From contig NZ_NOKQ01000289.1 of NCBI RefSeq assembly GCF_002265435.1, positions 1-64,000 of the forward strand: a DNA stretch of 64,000 nt, read 5' to 3'. Origin of the DNA: Tetzosporium hominis. GTDB lineage: Bacteria; Bacillota; Bacilli; Bacillales_A; Planococcaceae. This document shows, one piece after another, positions 58,340-64,000 of this stretch. A program made the position numbers and the translations under genes. The notes below the pieces were generated by a model that saw only the letters and a list, made by a program, of their open reading frames with translations, was not told where the DNA came from and ran no database searches. Positions within the stretch are counted from its first letter, which is position 1; every line of letters begins with the position of its first letter.

Positions 58340-59029
58340 ATGAAACTTGCAGTAATCGGTGCAATGGAACAAGAAGTTGAGCATCTTCGAGCTGCTCTAA
58401 CTGACGCAAAAACTGAAACGATTGGAAATAGTGAATTTACTTCTGGCCGCTACGGTTCCCATGAATTGATTCTTGTGAAAAGCGGAATTGGAAAAGTAAA
58501 TGCCGCTATGACTACTACAATCGTTTTAGAAAAATACAAGCCGGATTATGTAATAAATACAGGTTCTGCTGGTGGGTATGATCCAAACTTAACAATGGGT
58601 GACATTGTTGTCTCTACCGAAGTGCGTCACCACGATGTGGATGTTCGTGCATTTGGCTACGAGATGGGGCAAGTTCCCGGACTACCAGCTGCATTTAAAG
58701 CAGATAATGTTCTGATTGAAAAAGCACAGCAGGCTATCGAAGCTATCGGTGCAAATGCTGCAACAGGGTTGATTGCAACAGGTGACTCTTTTATGCACAT
58801 TCCAGAACGCATCCAAGAGACGCGTGAGCATTTCCCGACAATGGCTGCATGTGAAATGGAAGCAGCTGCTGTAGCACAAGTGTGTCATCAGTTCGAGACA
58901 CCGTTTGTTGTTATCCGCGCTCTATCGGATATTGCAGGACAAGAATCTCCAATGAGCTTTGATGAATTTTTGCCGATTGCAGCCAAAAACTCTACTCAAG
59001 TCGTCTTACATGTAGTAGACCATTTATAG
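58340..59029 (+). CDS. mtnN: 5'-methylthioadenosine/S-adenosylhomocysteine nucleosidase
   Basis: Cleaves MTA, SAH and 5'-deoxyadenosine, recycling SAM by-products. The 229-residue product has the conserved [16 protein letters not shown] (catalytic Glu12), [34 protein letters not shown] and [15 protein letters not shown], with the general acid Asp in [11 protein letters not shown]. Length is normal. ATG 58340 follows TGGAGGAATA. Confidence 0.97.
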   Translation: MKLAVIGAMEQEVEHLRAALTDAKTETIGNSEFTSGRYGSHELILVKSGIGKVNAAMTTTIVLEKYKPDYVINTGSAGGYDPNLTMGDIVVSTEVRHHDVDVRAFGYEMGQVPGLPAAFKADNVLIEKAQQAIEAIGANAATGLIATGDSFMHIPERIQETREHFPTMAACEMEAAAVAQVCHQFETPFVVIRALSDIAGQESPMSFDEFLPIAAKNSTQVVLHVVDHL

Positions 59030-59045
59030 AGGTTCGAAGAGAAAC

Positions 59046-59070
59046 AAAAAACCGCCAAATGGCGGTTTTC
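59046..59070. terminator. Bidirectional terminator between mtnN and the sigK remnant
   Basis: AAAACCGCC pairs with GGCGGTTTT around AAAT; T runs exist on both strands, so it can serve mtnN on the plus strand and the remnant on the minus strand. Confidence 0.9.
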
Positions 59071-59080
59071 TGTTTTCATG

Positions 59081-59404
59081 TTACAACGTAGTTTTAGCTT
59101 TTATGATCTGATACAGCTTCACAAGAGCCCGTTTTTCAATACGAGACACATAGCTCCTTGATATTCCAAGCTTTGCAGCGAGAGCTACTTGTGTGAGCGG
59201 CTTGTAGTGAAACAGACCGTACCGATATTGAAAGATGTCTACTTCTCGTTCGTCTAAAACGTGCAACCATTGGTACATATGGGACGTTAACTCTTTGTAA
59301 GCCAGTTGCTTATCGACAAGGAGTACTGGACTGGGAAGTAGGTCGGCTAAAGTCAACGTGCCACCTTCCACATCTTGACCAACTTGGTCGTGGAGGGAAA
59401 TAAC
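59081..59404 (-). pseudogene. sigK 3' remnant (sporulation sigma factor, regions 3-4 only)
   Basis: The minus-strand frame reads VISLHDQVGQDVEGGTLTL at its start and LDEREVDIFQYRYGL, then LGISRSYVSRIEKRAL near the end. These match the last 40 percent or so of sigma-K (SLHDPIGTDKEGNE; ILDEREKEVIVGRFGL; and the same region 4.2 helix-turn-helix). Regions 1 and 2, which bind core polymerase and melt the -10, are gone, with the break next to the pssA terminator. GTG at 59371 could start a 96-residue peptide but has only a weak ribosome-binding site. Confidence 0.85.
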
Positions 59405-59429
59405 AAAACCCGCTCGAAGTGAGCGGGTT
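59398..59429 (-). terminator. Terminator of pssA
   Basis: On the minus strand AACCCGCTC pairs with GAGCGGGTT (59407-59429), followed by TTGTTATT. It overlaps the pssA stop and touches the sigK remnant. Confidence 0.88.
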
Positions 59430-59967
59430 AGATTTTGCGTAATGAAAATGTAGAGATCATCATGAACGACAACAAGATCATGAAAAATAAATAAAATACA
59501 GCTGGAACATAGGGCACTGCAAAATAGCTAAGTGTCAACACAACTCCGGCTGCCGTGATTGGCAGACCTGTAAAAAAGCCGTTAGATTCGGAAATGTTAA
59601 ACCGAGCCAAGCGGAAAGCACCGGACGCGATATACAAGACTGTTACGACCATTGCGAGCGTGCCAAGTTCATGTGTTGCATACGCGTAAATGAGTAATGC
59701 AGGCGCGATACCAAATGAAATGATATCACTCATCGAGTCCAATTGTTTGCCAAGTTCAGATTCAATCCCAAGCTTACGTGCAGTCATGCCGTCGAAACGA
59801 TCTAAAAGTCCAGCAACAAATATAAATAGGACGGCAAGTGCAAATTTGTCATTCATGGTTACCAAAATGGCGGCGCCACCAAAGGCAAGATTCATGATGG
59901 TAAGGAGGTTGGCTGCCTGAGTCTTCAAGCGTGCCAGACGCTCCATTGTAGATTCTAAAAATATCAA
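59428..59967 (-). CDS. pssA: CDP-diacylglycerol-serine O-phosphatidyltransferase
   Basis: Makes phosphatidylserine from CDP-diacylglycerol. The 179-residue membrane protein has the complete CDP-alcohol phosphatidyltransferase signature DGMTARKLGIESELGKQLD followed by SMSD. About six membrane helices. Start TTG 59967 follows GAGGGGAAAC; an in-frame ATG lies seven codons later. It diverges from psd, which uses its product. Confidence 0.94.
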   Translation of the reverse strand: MIFLESTMERLARLKTQAANLLTIMNLAFGGAAILVTMNDKFALAVLFIFVAGLLDRFDGMTARKLGIESELGKQLDSMSDIISFGIAPALLIYAYATHELGTLAMVVTVLYIASGAFRLARFNISESNGFFTGLPITAAGVVLTLSYFAVPYVPAVFYLFFMILLSFMMISTFSLRKI

Positions 59968-60049
59968 TATGGTTTCCCCTCACGTATAGTTTATCCTATT
60001 AGTATACTCCGAAATGATGGGAAATCATAGGGTGAAAGGAACGAATTTA

Positions 60050-60829
60050 GTGAAAAGAGACCTCTATCAACGTTTTATCGAGCTAACTAATCGGCCATCT
60101 ACGTCGAGTTTACTAAAGACATTTACCACGTCCAAAGCAAGCAAGTGGATCATACCGTCTTATATCAAAACATTCCGTATCGACCCTACACTTGCGAGTA
60201 AATCTGTAGGAGAATTCGAGACACTTCACGACTTCTTTACACGTCAACTGCAGCCTCAAGTTCGTCCAGTTGATCAGAATCCGAAGACTTTTGTAAGTCC
60301 CGTAGATGCAAAGGTTGAATCATTTGGGGAAATTACAGAACATGGAACATTTTCTGTGAAAGGACAGGACTATTCAGTGGAACGACTGCTTGTAAGACCA
60401 GAAATAGCGGCTTCTTACATAGGCGGCCAGTATATGGTTCTTTATTTAAGTCCTGCGGATTATCACCGTATCCATGCACCTGCTTCAGGAAACGTGCAAG
60501 AACAATATAAGTCGGGTGGCTTTTCCTATCCGGTCAATCAGCTCGGTTTAAAATATGGAAAGAATCCAATCAGTGACAACTTCCGTGTCGTATCCATTGT
60601 TGATACAGGAGAACATGACTTTGCTGTAATTAAAGTGGGTGCCATGTTCGTCAATTCAATCGAGTTGCTACCAACTCAAGACGAATGGACTAAAGGACAA
60701 GAAGTTGGCTACTTTGCATTTGGTTCCACTGTAGTCGTTCTCTCGCCAAAAGATGCTCTAGAATGGAGACCTTCCGTGCAGGCAGGGAACAAAGTACAAG
60801 TAGGAGAGCCACTTGCAGATATGCTATAA
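60050..60829 (+). CDS. psd: Phosphatidylserine decarboxylase proenzyme
   Basis: Pyruvoyl enzyme turning phosphatidylserine into phosphatidylethanolamine. The 259-residue product has FVSPVDAKVESFGEI, YLSPADYHRIHAP and the self-cleavage site YFAFGSTVVVL (the Gly-Ser bond). Length matches B. subtilis Psd. Start GTG 60050 follows AAAGGAACG; ATGs at 60014 and 60017 are in frame but have no good site. Divergent from pssA. Confidence 0.94.
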   Translation: MKRDLYQRFIELTNRPSTSSLLKTFTTSKASKWIIPSYIKTFRIDPTLASKSVGEFETLHDFFTRQLQPQVRPVDQNPKTFVSPVDAKVESFGEITEHGTFSVKGQDYSVERLLVRPEIAASYIGGQYMVLYLSPADYHRIHAPASGNVQEQYKSGGFSYPVNQLGLKYGKNPISDNFRVVSIVDTGEHDFAVIKVGAMFVNSIELLPTQDEWTKGQEVGYFAFGSTVVVLSPKDALEWRPSVQAGNKVQVGEPLADML

Positions 60830-60865
60830 TGGCGAAAGAGTATGTAATAGAGTGGAGTGTAGCAC

Positions 60866-61387
60866 GTGGTAAACAATTTTATACCTTCTCAATTCGTGAA
60901 GAGTGTATTTCAAATAACCCCTGAAGAGTTAACTGCAAAAGGAATCAAAGGTATTATCACAGACTTAGATAACACGCTGGTTGAGTGGGACCGTCCAGAC
61001 GCAACGCCACAGCTGGTTAAATGGTTCACTTCTATGCAGCAAGCGGGCATTCAAGTAACAATCGTATCCAATAATAATGAAATGCGAGTGAAGGCTTTCG
61101 CTGATCCGATGCAGATTCCGTTTATTTATAAAGCGAGAAAGCCATTCCGCAAAGCGTTTTTATCGGCTCTTCGCTTGATGGGACTGAAACGAGAACAAGT
61201 TGTTGTGATTGGAGATCAGTTGTTGACGGACGTATTAGGTGGCAATCGATTGAAACTGCATACGATTCTAGTCATTCCTGTCGCGAAATCAGACGGGTTC
61301 TTTACTCGTTTTAATCGATTAGTTGAGCGACGCATCTTTAGTCACCTAAAGCGCCAAGGTCATATCATGTGGGGAGATGAATCCTAA
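60866..61387 (+). CDS. yqeG: YqeG family HAD phosphatase
   Basis: HAD-superfamily subfamily IIIA hydrolase; plant and yeast relatives dephosphorylate phosphatidylglycerophosphate. The 173-residue product has the nucleophile motif GIITDLDNTLVEWDRP, motif II VTIVSNNNE, the lysine in YKARKPFRKAF and motif IV VVVIGDQLLTDVLGG. GTG 60866 is the start. It shares a base with the yqeH start. A role in phosphatidylglycerol synthesis is an inference. Confidence 0.93.
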   Translation: MVNNFIPSQFVKSVFQITPEELTAKGIKGIITDLDNTLVEWDRPDATPQLVKWFTSMQQAGIQVTIVSNNNEMRVKAFADPMQIPFIYKARKPFRKAFLSALRLMGLKREQVVVIGDQLLTDVLGGNRLKLHTILVIPVAKSDGFFTRFNRLVERRIFSHLKRQGHIMWGDES

Positions 61388-62487
61388 TGGAACAACTACA
61401 ATGTATTGGCTGTGGTGTAGCCATTCAAACACAAGACCCTACAAAATTAGGGTATGCACCCGCATCAAGTTTAGAAAAAGAAGAAGTAATCTGTCAGCGC
61501 TGTTTTCGCCTGAAAAACTACAATGAGATTCAGCCGGTCGAGTTAACGGATGATGATTTCTTAAAGATTTTAAATGGCTTAGGTAGCCAAAAAGGTCTGA
61601 TTGTAAAAATCGTTGATATCTTCGATTTTAATGGCAGCTGGTTACCAGGTCTTCACCGATTCGTCGGCAGCAATCCGGTTTTACTGATTGCCAATAAAGC
61701 GGATTTGTTACCGAAGTCTGTGAAGAAAAATAAAGTGATCAATTGGTTGAAACGTGAAGCCAAATCACTAGGCTTACAGACAACTGATATTCTACTCGTC
61801 AGTGCGGCGAAGGGCCAAGGTATGGTGGAAGCCATGGAAACAATTGAACACTTGCGCCAAGGTGAAAATGTGTATGTTGTGGGCTCTACAAACGTAGGAA
61901 AGTCTACTTTTATTAACCGTATCATCAAACAAGCTACTGGGGAAGACCAAGTCATCACGACCTCACAGTTCCCTGGAACAACACTTGATATGATCCAAAT
62001 TCCTATGGACGATGGCAAATTTATTTGCGACACTCCTGGAATTATTAATCACCATCAGATTGCACACTATGTGGCACCATCTGAGCTTAAATTGATCTTA
62101 CCTAAAAATGAAATCAAGCCGAAGGTCTATCAGCTTAATCCGGAACAAACCTTATTTATTGGAGGCCTTGCGCGTTTTGATTTTATCAAAGGTGAACGCT
62201 CAGCGTTTACTGCGCACTTGTCTAACCAACTGACGATTCATCGGACGAAGTTGTCTAACGCAGATGCTCTATATGCTGAACATAAAGGTGACCTATTGTC
62301 ACCACCAGGTAAAGATGTGGCCGAAAATTATCCAGAACTAGTACGTCATGAATTTTCGATCAAAACACCGAAGACAGACATCGTGTTCTCAGGACTCGGA
62401 TGGATCACGTGTCAAACAGCAAATGTTGTTATAGCCGCTCATGTTCCTAAAGGAGTTGCAGTGATGGTTCGCCCATCGCTCATTTAA
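61387..62487 (+). CDS. yqeH: Ribosome biogenesis GTPase YqeH
   Basis: Circularly permuted GTPase needed for 30S assembly. The 366-residue product begins with a zinc finger (CIGCGVAIQTQDP... and VICQRCFRLKNY), followed by motifs in permuted order: G4 IANKADLLP, G5 VSAAKGQG, G1 VGSTNVGKSTFINRI, and G3 CDTPGIINHHQ. Length is normal. It overlaps yqeG by one base and lies 4 bases before aroE. Confidence 0.97.
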   Translation: MEQLQCIGCGVAIQTQDPTKLGYAPASSLEKEEVICQRCFRLKNYNEIQPVELTDDDFLKILNGLGSQKGLIVKIVDIFDFNGSWLPGLHRFVGSNPVLLIANKADLLPKSVKKNKVINWLKREAKSLGLQTTDILLVSAAKGQGMVEAMETIEHLRQGENVYVVGSTNVGKSTFINRIIKQATGEDQVITTSQFPGTTLDMIQIPMDDGKFICDTPGIINHHQIAHYVAPSELKLILPKNEIKPKVYQLNPEQTLFIGGLARFDFIKGERSAFTAHLSNQLTIHRTKLSNADALYAEHKGDLLSPPGKDVAENYPELVRHEFSIKTPKTDIVFSGLGWITCQTANVVIAAHVPKGVAVMVRPSLI

Positions 62488-62491
62488 TATT

Positions 62492-63304
62492 ATGAAGAAG
62501 TGGTATGCCGTGCTTGGGAATCCAATCCATCATTCCATCTCACCAAAGATGCATGAAATTTGGTTTCAACAGAATGCCATTGACGCATCTTATATTCCGA
62601 TCTTTGTTGAAAGAGACAAGCTGAAAGAAACAGTGGAGTCGTTAGCTCTTTTAGGATGCAGCGGGTTTAATGTCACTGTGCCCTTCAAAGAAGAGGTTTT
62701 AGAATACCTAGATGAACTAGATGCTTCAGCAAAGTTTGCAGGTGCCGTCAATACTGTTGTTCGTAGTGGCAACAAATGGGTCGGCTACAACACGGATGGT
62801 CTAGGGTTGCTTGCAAACATACCAGGTCTTACACAATCAACTCGAGTTCTCGTCTTGGGAGCTGGAGGGGCATCACGGGGTATAGTAGCTGCTCTTTCAC
62901 AAAAAGGTATCAATGACGTCACCATTACAAATCGTACAGTCGAAAAAGCAACAAGTCTTGCAACAGACTTCGGTGCAAAAGTAGTGCCAATAGAAGAAGT
63001 GACGAAGTCCTTTGCAACTTTTGATGTGGTCATTCAGACTACGTCTGTTGGAATGGACAGTCTTGCGACGCCGCTTTCTCATCCAATTTGGACTAAAGAG
63101 ATGCTAGCAGTAGATATTATTTACTCGCCACCGGAAACGGTCTTTTTAAAGCAGGCTAGAGTACAAGGGGCTGCTACGATGAACGGATTGTCTATGTTGA
63201 TAGGACAAGGAGCTCTTGCATTCGAGCTCTGGACAGGCATTCAGCCTGACCAACAAGAAATACGAACGACGATATTTCGTCAAGAAGGAGAACAACCATG
63301 TTAA
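62492..63304 (+). CDS. aroE: Shikimate dehydrogenase
   Basis: NADPH-dependent reduction of 3-dehydroshikimate. Seen: WYAVLGNPIHHSISPKMHE (substrate Ser pair), GFNVTVPFKEEV (catalytic Lys), VGYNTDGLGL (catalytic Asp), LVLGAGGASRGIVAAL (dinucleotide fold) and TNRTVEKA (NADP phosphate contact). Length 270 is normal. Overlaps yhbY by seven bases. Confidence 0.97.
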   Translation: MKKWYAVLGNPIHHSISPKMHEIWFQQNAIDASYIPIFVERDKLKETVESLALLGCSGFNVTVPFKEEVLEYLDELDASAKFAGAVNTVVRSGNKWVGYNTDGLGLLANIPGLTQSTRVLVLGAGGASRGIVAALSQKGINDVTITNRTVEKATSLATDFGAKVVPIEEVTKSFATFDVVIQTTSVGMDSLATPLSHPIWTKEMLAVDIIYSPPETVFLKQARVQGAATMNGLSMLIGQGALAFELWTGIQPDQQEIRTTIFRQEGEQPC

Positions 63305-63594
63305 CAGGTAAACAAAAACGATTTTTACGCAGTGAAGCACATCATTTAGCACCCATTTTCCAAGTTGGAAAAGGTGGCGTGAATGAGCAAATGATTAAAC
63401 AAATTCAAGAAGCTCTTGAAGTGCGAGAATTGATCAAGATTTCTATCTTGCAAAACTGTGAAGAAGACAAACACGAAGTGGCGGAAGAGTTAGCTAAAGG
63501 AACTGGCGCTGAGCTTGTTCAGTTGATCGGTCTCACAGTCGTACTTTATAAAGAATCTGTGAACAAGAAAAAGATTCTATTGCCACGCGCTTAA
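63298..63594 (+). CDS. yhbY: Ribosome assembly RNA-binding protein YhbY (YqeI)
   Basis: CRM-domain RNA-binding protein associated with pre-50S particles. The 98-residue product has LTGKQKRFLRSEAHHLAP, the GxxG loop in FQVGKGGVNEQMIKQI, and LIGLTVVLYKES. Length is normal. Start ATG 63298 follows AAGGAGAACAACC. Confidence 0.96.
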   Translation: MLTGKQKRFLRSEAHHLAPIFQVGKGGVNEQMIKQIQEALEVRELIKISILQNCEEDKHEVAEELAKGTGAELVQLIGLTVVLYKESVNKKKILLPRA

Positions 63595-63595
63595 T

Positions 63596-64000
63596 ATGAA
63601 AAAAATAGGTCTTGTAGGGGGTACCTTTAATCCGCCACATTATGGGCACCTGCTGATTGCTAGTGAAATTAAAGAAGCACTGGGGTTAGATGAGATGCAC
63701 TTTCTTCCCGCTGCTCAGTCCCCATTCAAGGATAAAAATACACGAGTAACTGATGAACATCGACTCGATATGCTGGAGTTAGCGCTTCAGGAGCTGCCAG
63801 AAAGTTCTATTGAGACGATCGAACTAGAACGCGGTGGTGTGTCGTACACTTTTGATACAGTGAAAGAGCTTGTGGAGACCCACGAAGAAACCGAATATTT
63901 CTTTTTAATAGGGGCCGATCAAGTAGAGAAGCTACGAGATTGGTACAAGATAGATGAGCTCGTGAATCTTGTCACAATTGTCGCGGTGCCTCGTCCTGGC
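63596..64000 (+). CDS. nadD: Nicotinate-nucleotide adenylyltransferase NadD (partial, runs off the window)
   Basis: Adenylates nicotinate mononucleotide to deamido-NAD. ATG 63596 opens KKIGLVGGTFNPPHYGHLLI, the nucleotidyltransferase HxGH motif, then FLPAAQSPFK and FFLIGADQVEKLRDWYK. 135 codons are visible with no stop; the family length is about 190-195, so roughly 55-60 codons lie beyond the window. Starts one base after the yhbY stop. Confidence 0.95.
   Translation, partial: MKKIGLVGGTFNPPHYGHLLIASEIKEALGLDEMHFLPAAQSPFKDKNTRVTDEHRLDMLELALQELPESSIETIELERGGVSYTFDTVKELVETHEETEYFFLIGADQVEKLRDWYKIDELVNLVTIVAVPRPG

Noticed and set aside
59371-59404. Intact small sigma factor gene
   Set aside because: Similarity to sigma-K continues upstream of the only possible start and is then cut off, and regions 1-2 are missing, so it is a truncated gene and not a small independent sigma factor.

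Overview
This window is a chromosomal segment of a low-to-moderate GC Gram-positive bacterium of the order Bacillales. Gene order follows the Bacillus subtilis comC-radC-mreBCD-minCD-rplU-obg-pheA-ruvAB-secDF-recJ-relA-hisS-aspS-cymR-recD2-alaS-greA-mtnN-yqeG-yqeH-aroE-nadD backbone closely. The type IV pilus operon and the eroded sporulation loci suggest a Planococcaceae-like lineage that no longer forms spores; the family name is an inference. I see no rRNA, tRNA, IS transposase, phage gene or CRISPR array.

Layout. 0-7.6 kb: a type IV pilus operon (pilB tail, pilT, pilC, one prepilin, pilM, pilN, pilO, a membrane GGDEF protein, prepilin peptidase). 7.7-13.4 kb: radC, mreBCD and minCD, flanked by remnants of spoIIB-like and spoIVFB-like genes. 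13.4-17.8 kb: an L21-leader ribosomal operon (rplU-prp-rpmA), a spo0B-like gene, obg, pheB, pheA. 18-29.8 kb: niaR (reverse), a safA remnant, ruvAB-queA-tgt-yajC, fused yrbG and spoVB remnants, comN, secDF, lapA, recJ, apt. 29.9-30.4 kb: nested palindromic elements. 30.4-39.9 kb: rel, dtd, an SH3b amidase (reverse), a T-box leader, more palindromic elements, hisS-aspS, 6S RNA, tcdA. 39.9-40.8 kb: a gene-free region packed with inverted repeats. 40.8-59 kb: rarA (reverse), cymR-cysteine desulfurase-mnmA, TPR, recD2, T-box-alaS, ireB-ruvX-yrzB, mltG, trmR-trhP1-trhP2-udk, greA, yrrS, mtnN. 59-64 kb: a sigK 3' remnant (reverse), pssA (reverse), psd, yqeG, yqeH, aroE, yhbY and the start of nadD.

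How it fits together. The coding backbone is housekeeping: cell shape and division (MreBCD, MinCD, MltG, amidase), recombination and repair (RuvABX, RecJ, RecD2, RarA, RadC), tRNA charging and modification (HisRS, AspRS, AlaRS, QueA, Tgt, MnmA with its desulfurase, TcdA, TrmR with TrhP1/P2), secretion (YajC, SecDF), stringent response (Rel) and ribosome assembly (Obg, YqeH, YhbY). The unusual content is between genes.

Two intergenic themes stand out. First, five sporulation-gene fossils lie at their expected syntenic positions (spoIIB-like, spoIVFB, safA, spoVB, sigK), damaged by single-base changes or large deletions, while a spo0B homologue keeps its phospho-acceptor motif. Second, a family of long palindromic modules occurs at apt-rel and in the hisS leader, one nested in the terminal loop of another; a related end motif and a roughly 400-bp imperfect palindrome occur between tcdA and rarA. 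Separate arrays of 21-bp-period degenerate repeats lie next to several fossil sites.
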